From Actinomucor elegans (taxonomy: Eukaryota; Mucoromycota; Mucoromycetes; Mucorales; Mucoraceae): 64,000 bases of DNA. The position numbers were made by a program, and so were the translations under genes. Positions 37,371 to 48,249 of this stretch are shown in pieces. Location: positions 806,001 through 870,000 of the forward strand of contig JAMSLZ010000001.1 of assembly GCA_026027325.1 (NCBI GenBank). Direction: 5' to 3'. Positions within the stretch are counted from its first letter, which is position 1, and each line of letters opens with the position of its first letter. The notes under the pieces are model-generated. The model saw only the letters and a list, made by a program, of their open reading frames with translations, was not told where the DNA came from and made no database searches.

Positions 37371-38560
37371 CTATCTCTGGAAGGCTTCCTGAACCGTATT
37401 TGAGCAGGGTTCCATTATTCTAGGAGTAAGAGTATCATCTGTGTCAAAAGGTCCTCTCTTAACTCTATATTTGACTTTGGACCAGAACAACTCGATTGGA
37501 TTAAGAAATGGAGAATATGATGGTAGATAAGCACATTTATAGCCTCTGCTTTTAACCAGGTTTCTTATAGTTGCAGGCTTGCGTATGGAGGCGTTGTCCA
37601 TTATAAGATAATGCCCTTTCATATCATTTTTATCAAGCACATCTATGCCATTATTCAAATAAGCAAAATAGTGTTCAGTTTTAATCCCAATTCTTGTGAT
37701 TGTTTGAATAATCTTCCCATCACCTCTTCTGCTCTTGATCTCTGTAGTAACTGAAATGGGTTTTCTTATAGAAATATCCACCAGCACTTTAAATAGCCCT
37801 AAGATGAATATATGTAGGTTAAACCCGGCTTCGTCAAGAAAAACACAATTCTTCTCAAAGTCCATCTCTTTATCAGCTATTCACTCAAGAGTTATGTCCT
37901 TTCCTTTTTGAATTGTTTCCAGTGTACTTCTTGCAGTTGCTATAATCTCCAGCTTCTTCATAGACAGTGAGTGGTCGGTTTTTATGTGTCTGTACAGCGC
38001 AGATTTACTGGCAAATAAATATTGGAAACGTCTTGTTAAGTATACCCCACATCTCAACAATTGTAATGAGTGGGTTTTCATCAACAATATCAATAAAAAA
38101 ATTTGACATATTCTTGCTTGGGATTATATACTATGCCTAATTGGCGATCCCTCTTTTTCTCTTTATTGCTCACAGCTCCTTCCGCTACTTTCTGAATCGA
38201 CACACTGATTTTAAGGTGATTCCGGTGCCTTTTGAAGCTTCAGCTACGAGAACAAATTCATCTGTTAAGGTGATGTAATCCATGATCTGCTCCACAGTAC
38301 ATTTTCTATATTTAGCTTACTTTTCAGGGCTTTTAAGTGCTTTAGAGGCATATATTCCAACAAATGTCTTTAAGGATGGCTTTTCTTTAATTCCCATCTT
38401 CTGAGCTGCTCTCTCTAGTTTCAACTTCAGTTCCTTTCAATTCAGCCAAAATTTCTTCATCAACTTCCATACCCGATGGGCTCTATTGACATCATGCTAA
38501 CAGTAATTTTGACAGTCATCACCTCATACTTATCGTGGGGATCTAGTTCATTCGTCTCGT
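37371..38560 (-). pseudogene. Broken Tc1/mariner transposase (DD34E)
   Basis: The C-terminal 164 codons (37371-37865) are open and carry the catalytic triad: FLDEAGFN, LIMDNAS and YLPSYSPFLNPIELFWSKVK, with 34 residues between the second Asp and the Glu. Upstream, an in-frame TGA follows GKDITLE, and a frameshift lies near 38010 between FPIFICQ and SALYRH. The DNA-binding part further upstream (KCTVEQIMDYITLTDEFVLV and flanks) contains several stops and shifts. The gene cannot make transposase, though the element could be moved by a relative acting in trans. Confidence 0.85.
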
Positions 38561-38643
38561 ATTCAAAGATCATTTTGTTTTCAAATCATTCTTTTCTTGA
38601 CTGTTCTTGCCCTTCCCATATTTAGTAATTTTAATAGTTTATT

Positions 38644-38696
38644 CATTTTATTTCGGGTCAGTTCAAACCGCTTCTCAAATTTGCTGGAAAACACAG
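38644..38696 (-). repeat. Right terminal inverted repeat of the Tc1/mariner element
   Basis: Reverse complement begins CTGTGTTTTCCAGC and ends in TGACCCGAAATAAAATG. It pairs with 37139-37205. Confidence 0.8.
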
Positions 38697-38698
38697 TA

Positions 38699-39559
38699 GT
38701 ATCCTATCTTTAATATATTCATACGATTTTTGTTTTTGGTTTATAAGGAAAGAAAATATTCTTGAAATATTGCAGATTTTACCTGGTCAGAAACATTTAA
38801 GAAATCAGCAATATAAAATACGAATTAGCAGTCCAAAAATTATATTGGAAGACTAGAGGAACATGCACATATGCATACATACATACATATATATATATAC
38901 ATACATACATATATGTGTGTGAGTCAATTAAATGCGACATTGATAGACAAGTCTTTTTCTAAGAGCAACCCTTAAAAGAACGACAATATTTTATAAAAAC
39001 ATATTTATCTATTCATTATCTAACTTGATAGTAATTAAGGTATGTAGAAAGTGATAGGAAGCTACATATAGACATTATGGGTACATACAAATATAAATAA
39101 ATAAATCTGCATTACAATTACGATATTGATGATAAAAGAAAAAAAATTACACGATTAAGGTAAGGGTAAAAGCCTACGTAGAACTTGAGTAATGTTGTGA
39201 GATGATTTGCTTATAAATCCCAAAACAAGCAAAGATTTTTTTTTTTTTACTCAAAGAGCATATGTACAATGTTATGAAAATGGTAATGATAATAACGATA
39301 GGAGTAAGGTTAATAATAAGAGAAAGTAAATGTTTACAATGCCGCTGTTAAGAGACGAGCATTATGCATGATATATCTAACAGTCTCGGTTACTTCGATA
39401 AGATCAAAATGACTTTTTTTGGCGCATCAAACGAGTTTCAAGTGGCTTTTGGTTCATAATTTCACAACAACAACAACAAACTAAAAGTTCATATACATTT
39501 AATAATTAGAACCTATTTTCCCAAGAGGTTGGGATCTTTACGCTTTGTAACTCTACAAC
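38699..39559. other. Spacer with TA/CA microsatellite
   Basis: AT-rich DNA between the DNA transposon and the retroelement relic. A simple repeat at about 38868-38922 mixes CATA and TA units and ends in TGTGTG. A possible degenerate interspersed-repeat copy (AAATGCGACATTGATAG) lies near 38930. No gene is seen. Confidence 0.5.
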
Positions 39560-41330
39560 TTCATACTTGTTGTCATCAGAATCAATAATTGGCTTTAATA
39601 ATGTGAACTAATCTTTGATGTACTGTATTCTTAAAACTGCTAACTCGAGAATGGCATCAAATTTGCAATATAGTTTGGAGCAAATATCCATGTGTAAAGT
39701 GGAGATCATCATGTCAACTAGTTTCATAGTATCACCAAGCAAATGTTTGACATCTTCAGTTTGATAACTAGAATATGATTCCATGATAATCTTTTCCTTC
39801 GATGCCGTACGTCCAACACTATCAGCAAGGTTATTGGTAGTTTTATTAAGCCATACACCGGGGGTAATCTGTCTCTGCTTATGTCCAACAACAACATCAT
39901 CACACCAGCTGAAAACCAATTTTGTGGAAGCACCAAAGTAACAAAACATGGAGACAACTTTATCAACCCAAAGAGTATGTTCATGGTCTTGGCAGAATTC
40001 GGCTTAAGAACAAGTTCCCTAGAAATCAGTAAGAGCAAGGGAGATAGACCATTCTTTTTTATTATAAATTTTTTCCACCATTCGAATTCTTGGATGCTTG
40101 TATAGGACAACTTACAGTTCTGATTCGACATGTGCAGTGTCCTTGACAAGACCCTTTGAATGTATCTGACGTGCAGCAAGGCTTCCCCGATTACTGGAAT
40201 TATTAAAGTCATCTTTTCCAGAGTGCTGGCTATCCATCGGCATGATTTTTGTGACGTGGTAATCCGCTTGTTTGATCCTCTTCAATAGGCTGCGTATCTT
40301 TAGATTTGGTACTGAGATTTCCATCTTCCTCATATTGAGCTGAAAGTCTAAAAATTCCTGTGTTTTGGTCGAGTTCAACATACTTTTATTGTAACTGATA
40401 ATGGAGCCTGGATTTTAAAGGTGTTTTGCGACCCGAGTGGTTAGCATGTTTATTTTTTCTTTGGATTTTTCGAGCAAACAAACATCATCTAAGTAGTAGA
40501 CTAAACGATGTCCCTCTTTCTGTAACGGTTCGATTGCATATTTCATGACTTTCGAGAAGACGCGTGGCACGGCACTTAGTCCGAATGCCAGAGATTTGTA
40601 GCGGCAAATGGTTCCTTGATTTTTAAGGCCAAGCTAGTTTTGTGATTCTGGGTGTGCAGTGGATATAACCATTTTATAGAGTAGTAATAGAAGTGTACCT
40701 GGATAGTTAATTTACGTAATCGTGACTAGTTATATTTACTCTATGTAACCACTACCCAGCCCATTAATAACAGAAGGCTGGCAGTGGTAGAATAAATCTG
40801 TCTTTTGTTTTTTGTCTTGTAAATTAAACATGTAGTTAATTAATTACGAGCATCTCAGGACGAAGAGATATAACAACGTAGGCATCTTTCAAGTCTATTC
40901 TGCAAGTATAATTGTTTTCTTCTATTATCTCTCGAAGTGCAGGTACCCCTTCTATCTTGAAATGTACTATTTGGATGAAATTGTAGAGTTTTTGACAGTC
41001 TAGAATCGGGTGATGTTTTGTGTGTGAGCTACATCTTTTTTGATGAATATTGAGCTATTAATTCGATCTATAAAACGCAATGAATGTGTGGACTTCCATG
41101 ATCTTGAACTATTTTGGCTCGAATGATATAACAATATCATCGACTTGTCCTGGTCTGTCTTTACTCTAGTAGATGCAAGTTCCTTGAAGTATAGCTTGTC
41201 AAAGCACTCTTGATTGGTTTAAATGGTGTTATATTAATAAAACACCTTTTAGATGAGGAAATATCATCAATCAGATGAGCTTGGTTAATCATGTTGTATT
41301 TGAACTCATAATCAACAGTGAATACAGCAT
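39560..41330 (-). pseudogene. DIRS-like retroelement relic with reverse transcriptase
   Basis: On the minus strand, in several frames, RT blocks appear in the proper order: IVHFKIEGVPALREIIEENN and RIDLKDAYVVISLRPEM (about 40850-41000), then CRYKSLAFGLSAVPRVFSKV and RLVYYLDDVCLLEKSKEKIN (about 40440-40620) with the YLDD active-site box. RNase-H/linker-like blocks follow at about 39850-40380 (TQEFLDFQLNMRKMEISVPN, SLAARQIHSKGLV). This order and wording fits DIRS-group elements. About 190 bp of unrelated sequence interrupts the RT between 40640 and 40840, and stops and shifts are frequent. No tyrosine recombinase is identified and the ends are not defined. Confidence 0.7.
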
Positions 41331-42668
41331 TAGTTATTATAAGAAATAGCCATTGAATTTGCTGAGTTTTGAGTGTCCAAAGTAATAAATAAAGGAGTAA
41401 TAGGAATAGAACCAGCAAAACGTGAGGTTATGTTTTATTGTATGAATTAAAAAGACCCACAGCCCTATTGCGCAGCTTGTGATATATTAGATAGTATATG
41501 ATGTCAGAACAGCTTAGTTAATATATTATTGTACCATCCGCCAATATACAAGTAACTAGCAAGATTGTAGATATATTATATCTTGAGAATTATCGTATAC
41601 ATATGTAGTTATCTCACTGCCTTCTGTCCAGCCTGTGCTTTTCCTCTTTCTATCATCTTCCTCTCTCATTACTGTGAAAATCGAGTCGAAACCAAAATGC
41701 ATCAAGCTGGATGGTACATCGCTTTCGCTTGATAACTTTGTCTAATTTAATGAGCTCTCACTTGTATTATACACTCTTAAACCGTAAAGTATATTGATTC
41801 ATATAGTTAGTCTTACACGCCATCAGTACATATTCCGAATGAAACACTGCATTTATTGCCGTTTTTATTTGATTGGAATACACAATTAATTATATATGTT
41901 TATTTTTCTTCGTCAGCATATAAATAAATCACTGACGTTTGGTCAGCGCTGATTCTTACCAGGTTAATCCACAGACCTTTATGTAGTTAGATCCACCACA
42001 TTGCCTTTACTGGCTTTAATTCATTGATATATAGGCGCTATTTTAAAAGATTGTGCATTCACTCTCCTCTAATACAAATCATCATCATTTTAATTTAAAT
42101 CCCCTTTAGTTCAGCCCTTATTAAACTCTGGTGATATATGCTTTCATTTCCCAAACAGGCGAATACTACATATTAGAGCTCTTTTATACGATATCAGTAT
42201 TGTAACACTTACAAAGAGCAGCACTATACATTGTCTTCATCATTCACGGTAAGGTTTTTGAAACGATCCAAACGCTGGTACAATCCAAAGTTTTGCGTAA
42301 TTGATAGCAATAGTGTTTGATCGGTACATTCCACACGTTTGGACAGATGTGGAGTTCGGTTCAAACTTTAGAAAATTGTGCCCTAGCCGATATGCCTGTG
42401 CCCATTATCGTTTTTTTTCTTCTATTATAAACTAAGAGTTCAATTCAAAATCGCAAATAAAAGCTTGATAATGCACCTGCTAACAAAGAATGATCAGATT
42501 ACTTGGTTGCACCTGAGCCAATATAGCTCCGTCTGAACTATTAAAAACTTTGCGACTACCCTAAACCTCCTTTGTTTCTCTTTACTTTATAACTTTCTCA
42601 TTTCGAGTATATATTCTAATTCACCGGTTCATTCTATCACCATTACTGAACCAACAAACTAAATATTC
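41331..42668. other. AT-rich spacer upstream of the kinesin gene
   Basis: About 1.3 kb with no coding region that I can support. The last 100 bp, CT-rich, probably belong to the kinesin promoter and leader. Confidence 0.5.
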
Positions 42669-44987
42669 ATGTTTACTCCCAAAAAAACCTACAGCAGCAA
42701 CCACCAGCAATATGGCATGATGCGAAAGAGAACTATGTCGACTGCTTCCACTGCTTCCACTTTATCAACAACGTCTTTAACACCAACAAAGTCTTCAACA
42801 GTGACAGCGAATAACAACGAAAATATTCAAGTGACTGTGAGATGCAGACCACCGTCCAAAAACGAGCACGGTAACTGCTGGGATATTCAGAAGTCAAAGG
42901 TCGTTTCTAAAGACCAAAGGCTAAAAAGACAGCATGAATTCATATTTGGTATAATTAAACACTGTAGTAATTTATCTCTCAGCACTTATGAGAACCTGCT
43001 TTACTACTAGATAATGTATTTTATGGAAGTGATAATGATGCTTTGTATTCAGAAAGTGTGAACAACCTGATAAAGTAAGTTGATTGTTTTGCAAGCTAAG
43101 CTATAAAGGCTGATCTTACAACTTTCTGTTATAGTCAAGCCATGGAAGGATACAATGGTAATTGGCATTGAATACACTTTGGATTATAGTGATTATAATC
43201 GTGTTTATACAATTAGCTACTGTGTTTGCTTATGGACAAACCGCAAGTGGTAAAACTTTTGTAAGTAGATACACAAGTACCTTATATATCTTAATTAAGC
43301 TCTATTTTATGTTAGACAATGGTAAGCAGCAGACCTCGCAATATAGTATCTGTAACTTACTAATAACTACAAACTATAATTGATACTGTAATAGATGGGT
43401 AAGACATAAACGCGTGATTTCTTGCATCATAAACCATTAATCTTGTATGTTACAGGTACCGAAACAGAGCCAGGCGTAATACCCCGTTCAGTTGACAATG
43501 TGTTTGAATTTATCAAGAACGTAAATAGCCTTATAATTGAAAACAAACAGACACTTATCCATTGCTATCATATAGGCTGTGACAAGAGAATTTCTGTTAC
43601 GTGTATCATATCTCGAGATTTATAACGAAACCATTCGAGACTTATTGAACCCATCAAATCAAAACCTAAAAATTCACCAAGATAAAATACGTGGCGTCTA
43701 TGTAGCTCCACTGACAGAAGAAGTGGTGACTTGTCCAGAAGATGTAATTCGAATCATTGAAAGAGGCGAAGGTAAAGCAAGGCAAGCGATCCTGGTTAAA
43801 TAAATTAACGTTTTGTTTTAATATATATATAGCAAATCGACATATCAGTTCTACAGATTATAATCTTCACAGTAGTAGAAGTCATACATTGTTTCAAATG
43901 GTTATTGAAAGTAGAGAAAGAAGTAGTACAAGTACTACGATTGGGCCACATAGAAGAACGCTCACTACCACTGGCTACGGCATCAATGGCATAAAATCAA
44001 AAGAATCAGTAAAAATATCACAGCTTGTAACGTATGATGGAACTTTATTTGAATACAATCACTAATATACAATAGAATCTTATTGATTTGGCGGGTTCAG
44101 AAAAGGCAGCATCTGACGAAGACCGCCGTAAAGAAGGTTCCTACATCAACAAAAGTCTACTGACCTTAGGCACAGTCATCTCTAAACTTACAGAAAGCAA
44201 CGGCAGGAGCCCCGGCCATATTCCATTTCGAGATTCCAAGCTTACGCGTATCCTACAGACGGCTCTCTCTGGTCTTGCCAAAGTAGCCGTCATCTGTACT
44301 ATCAGCCCTGCCCTTACCTCCATCGAAGAATCGCTTAATACACTCAAATTTGCTTCACGCGTCAAACGCATTACTATCCATGCCAAGAACGATGCGGTTA
44401 TGGACGATAAGGCCCTGATCCAGAAATACCGCAATGAAATTGTCGAGCTCAAATCCAAACTGGAAGCGACTTCTCAGGTACTGCAGCGGGAAAAGGAACA
44501 GACTCAATCGGCCATCATGGCTGAACGAAGAGACCATGACCAACAAATGCGACAAATGCGCAATGTACGAAATACCATGAAGGAAAGAATTGACCATTTG
44601 ACACGACTGATCCTGACCTCATCTTCTTTGGTCATGAACGATAGCACCACTGCTCTATTGGCAGCTACGAATGATGATCATTCAAATTTGGCACCGCTGC
44701 CTTCACCGCCTACCAGTGAACATCGCTTGAGCTTGGCTTCAAACGAGGTGGAAGAGTTGCGAAAACAATTGCAAAAAGTAACACGCGAATCAAAGGAAAA
44801 GGATCAGCAAATACTAGCGCTACAGGAACAATTGAACATTCAGACAGCAAAAGCAGCTGAATTGGAAACAGCTTTGAGTATTACAAAGGCTGAACTGGAA
44901 GTAACTCAAATATTGGCGAAAGAAGAAAATGAGAAAAAGGATCGAATTATTTTTAGTCAGCATAAAGAGCAGCTCTTGTCCAATTAG
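42669..44987 (+). CDS. Kinesin motor protein (kinesin-7/CENP-E-like) with two micro-exons
   Basis: Ten exons give 595 aa: 42669-42948, 43011-43074, 43135-43157, 43217-43260, 43316-43321, 43395-43398, 43456-43520, 43576-43771, 43833-44026, 44076-44987. The Thr/Ser-rich head leads into IQVTVRCRPPS, the P-loop AYGQTASGKT (about 127-136), TMMGTETEPGVIPRSV, switch I NLHSSRSH, switch II LIDLAGSEKA, the neck-side block FRDSKLTRILQTALSGLAKV and LNTLKFASRVKRI. A coiled coil follows (about residues 400-595). The tail is short for CENP-E, closer to the Kip2/KipA type; the subclass is a guess from motor wording. The 6-nt (ACA ATG) and 4-nt (ATG G) exons restore the universal FTMMGT block. Confidence 0.92.
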
Positions 44988-46811
44988 AAACATATGTCGG
45001 ATCATGACTTTAAATGACTGTATTATAGTATGTGCATAGGCAATGAATAAATCAAAACAGCAGTCGAATTGCGATGTAAATAGTACAATACATGTATCTT
45101 CTTTTGCTGCTCACCATATTATAGTGGAATATTTAGACAGTTTTGGCGCATAAGAGCATCTGGGGAAAGATCATGATCAGGTATCCGCATATGCATTTTG
45201 TTTGATGCATTGCTTTTCTTCGAATAGATGCCAATCGTCAGATGTGACATTAAACTGAGAAAAGTAGAGATCCTTGGAATAGTGTGATTTGGAATAATTT
45301 CTGGAAAAAAAAAATCGCAGGCCGATGTATTATTTAGCCATAGTATACATGAATATAGGTGTAATACATGAGAATATGGAATCACACTTTTTTTTTCTAG
45401 AATCTTTATATATGAAGTTCTCGAATTATGGTTGTATTTAAAAAATAAAAATAAAAAAATACATCGTATTAACCTGAATAAGCTTAGCTTGTGTATACTT
45501 GAAATATGTATTGGTAGAAAACATTGATGCATTATTATCATAGATGAAACTGAGCAATCGATGGAAAATAACACTGGCACAACGTCTGATCAAACAACAG
45601 GCCTTGCTACAATAACCAACGCCATTACAATCTCGAGTTCAAAACGAGCCTATTAAAGACTGTCAATACTGGCCATATAGTTGTCCTTAGTATCTCTGAT
45701 CTAGTAAGTAATTTTTTAATGCTGTATTTTCAAATATATGAGCGATTTTTTATTCCGAAAGAATGTATAACCAGATGTTACTATATAATAATATCTATTC
45801 GTTACTGAGGCGTTCAGCTAATACTGCGTCTTATTAATAGTCCATGCTTAGCATTAGCCGATCTAACTGATGAATCCTTAATTATTTAGTTATATTTCAT
45901 GTCTTGGCCGCTTCATTAGCCAATGGCTCTATTTAATATATATACATTTTTTAGTTTAATGATTCAGCCTTTGAGCCAACTGTAAATGAGGTTTTCACCA
46001 GTGGAACTATCGTCTTTGAAAATGGTTCAAAACACAATTTAATCGGCTATTTGTGCTTGTTTGACTTATTATAAATAAATGTATATCCTACTTGTAAACA
46101 TCCTTACCAAGTTTATTTAGAATTATGCTTGGAGAGAAAAGCAAAAACCCAGGTTGAAGAACATGTTGAAACACCTTGCTATAATTACATTATGGTACAC
46201 AAGCGGAAAAGGAATTATAGAATTTGTTCACTATTGGTCTAATAGTACTATCTGTCTCGTTGTGCAAAATGTATCGGCTAGAAAGTGCTTAAGCTTCCGT
46301 TAAGTAATCAGGCTTTAAGTAAGACCTTCGTTGGCATAAGACTAGAAAAAGATGGGACATGTTCTTCTATTATCTTTCGAATACTATCTATGACCTAACG
46401 CTATTTTAAGTTTGCAGGCACGATCGAATGATACCGAAGTTCAAAGCTGCAGTGTATTTTCACTCGAGACTAGAATATGAGCGTTGAGTACTGGCGACTC
46501 GAACAAAAAACAATTCGTTTCTAAGTCAGACGAATTATCATCTGAATTTGAATGAGAATACCTGTAATGTGAAACAGACTACAGCTAATAATAAGCGGGA
46601 TCTGTTCAATTGAAAATGAGGTTTAAATGAAGAAAGTACTAAATAGAGAATGAACACGCGATATCAAGCACTGCAGTTTTATTTATTATAGGCTAACAAA
46701 CAATAATGTCCCTGTACGTTCAATATTAGTAGGGATAAATCCTTGGGTTTTACTTTTGTAGATCAAGAATCTACTGGCATTGACTAAGTTTTTGGTAATA
46801 CTGAGCCGAGG

Positions 46812-46812
<1 letters not shown>
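44988..46812. other. AT-rich spacer, one repeat copy
   Basis: About 1.8 kb without a supported gene. A minus-orientation copy of the interspersed repeat (CGTCAGATGTGACATTAAAC) lies at about 45236-45275. The 153-codon minus frame here is low complexity and overlaps that repeat, so I do not call it. Confidence 0.5.
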
Positions 46813-46847
<35 letters not shown>

Positions 46848-46857
46848 GGTATAAATA
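46813..46857 (+). promoter_or_regulatory. Poly(dT) tract and TATA box of the Nudix gene
   Basis: A 34-nt T tract (46813-46846) is followed by GGG and then TATAAATA (46850-46857), about 62 bp before the ATG. Nucleosome-excluding tract plus TATA is a classical fungal core promoter layout. Confidence 0.65.
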
Positions 46858-46918
46858 GGAGTTCCCGCTCCCATTCTTTCTTCTTTCTTCTATTTCACAC
46901 AAAATATATATAGAAAAA

Positions 46919-47514
46919 ATGGCTACTGCTACTACTACTACTACTAATTCTACACCTGCATTAGACAATAGTGTAATTGTCGAAACTGATAAAAAGGCCA
47001 AAAAGACTATCCGTCAAGTAAAGTATACTTCAATTGTTGTATAACCCAGTCTAACTTGTATTAGGCTGTTGGAGGAATTGTCATTGATACGGCAACCAAT
47101 AAAGTCTTGATGCTTTCCAGTCGCAAGGCCGAAGGCGCTTATAGACTTCCTCGTGGTAATTGCGATGAAAATGAAACACCAGAAGAAGCCGTTGTGCGTG
47201 TACTTCATGATGAAGCTGGTATTCAGGTTGATAAGGTAACTCAGAGAGTGGGCACATACACTGAGGCGAATAAGAAAGGAAAGATCGTTGGTCATCATTG
47301 GATCTTTGAAGTCTCGGATCCGATCATCCTTGATTCTTGGCCTGCATTGGATCGTAAGCGTGTTTGGGTATGTTATTCAAGAAGTTGTAGAGAATATCGA
47401 CTAATCTTTTTTTTTTTTCTGTGATATTAGTTCACTCATGAAGAAGCAGTTGCCGCATCTGCCGACCGTCATATTTCGCGTTTAGCACTTAATAGTTGCT
47501 CTCTAGTCCACTAA
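46919..47514 (+). CDS. Nudix hydrolase, diphosphoinositol-polyphosphate-phosphatase-like, altered Nudix box
   Basis: Three exons (46919-47017, 47065-47367, 47431-47514) give 161 aa. The fold elements AVGGIVIDTATNKVLML, YRLPRGNCDENETPEEAVV and RVWFTHEEAVAAS match the DIPP/Aps1 branch. The Nudix box reads G-x5-E-x7-RVLHDEAGI, where the consensus is REUxEExGU; the first catalytic-helix Glu is Val and the first Glu of the pair is Asp. Metal binding and hydrolysis may therefore be reduced or changed. Family members cleave diphosphoinositol polyphosphates and diadenosine polyphosphates. The neighbour on the other strand is a paralogue. Confidence 0.85.
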
Positions 47515-47570
47515 TTCATTATTTATTTGCATAACATTCATACGTTTACCCTTAATAAATTTTTTTTTTT

Positions 47571-48249
47571 TTATTGTTGAATACCAGTACTTAGAGAAGA
47601 CATTTTAAGTGATTCAATCAAGTAGGGTTTATCAGCTACAATGGTTAAAGCTTCATCATATGTAAACTAAATAGAATTCTGTCAAAAAAACTGTTAAAGA
47701 AGCGCAATTATAACTTACCCAGCTTCTATTTCTCTTCTTTTTACCAGGCCACTTCTTTATTAACTCATCGATTTGTAATTCGTATACTTTGATGTGTGCT
47801 TTTGGCTTTCCCTTTTTACCGCATTCATAAAAGGAACCTACGCATCCTATAACTTGACCTCGTACACCCGCTGTATTACAAACTGAGTAGGCAAATCAAC
47901 GACACCACGTGTAATTAATTACCTTGTTCATAAACTTCTCGGTGAACATCCACCTCCTGGTTTTCATTACTTTCTACCTCACTCCTAGGCTAAAAATCGT
48001 TTTAGTTCGACGCGTTATTTTTTTTTTTATTAAACGGAGTTTACCAAAACCCAATCATCATCCTCGTCTTTAGAACTGCAAGTAAGCATGATTCGATTCG
48101 CGCGTGGATCTATTGGTAGACCATAAATGATCTACAGCGATAGTCAATATAAAATGCATAATTTTCTTATAGTGACTTACCTGCTTGAGTTCACTCTCGT
48201 CGATCTCTTCGTAGTTAGGAATAGGTTCAATATGCTCTTGTGCAGACAT
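47571..48249 (-). CDS. Nudix hydrolase paralogue, DIPP-like, altered Nudix box
   Basis: Five exons (48181-48249, 48045-48131, 47923-47989, 47719-47870, 47571-47666) give 156 aa from the ATG at 48247-48249. Family blocks are LPIDPRANRIMLTCSSKDED, DDDWVLV-type strand, VHREVYEQAGVRGQVIGCVG, HIKVYELQI and WPGKKKRNRSWFTYDEAL. The box has REVYEQAGV: the helix Arg-Glu is kept but the second Glu of the metal-binding pair is Gln, and the usual Gly-Gly-Gly before it is PRS. It runs tail to tail with the other Nudix gene, 56 bp apart, and shares two intron positions with it. Confidence 0.85.

Larger units (their letters stand above)
37137..38698 (-). mobile_element. Tc1/mariner element, complete ends but defective
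   Basis: Inverted terminal repeats frame about 1.56 kb. The left end reads TTATGTTTTTCAGC and the right end, reverse-complemented, CTGTGTTTTCCAGC; both continue through AATTTGAGAAGCGGTT and TGACCCGAAATAAAATGA. Each end abuts a TA dinucleotide (37137-37138 and 38697-38698), the expected Tc1/mariner target duplication. Similarity between the arms continues past the main repeat (TACTAAACATGAGAAA against TACTAAATATGGGAAG), separated by a small deletion in the left arm. The internal transposase gene on the minus strand is broken. Confidence 0.85.

Noticed and set aside
45119..45580. 153-codon minus-strand frame downstream of the kinesin gene
   Set aside because: Composition is AT-driven (Ile/Ser/His/Phe-rich), no domain is recognisable, and it overlaps a copy of the interspersed repeat.
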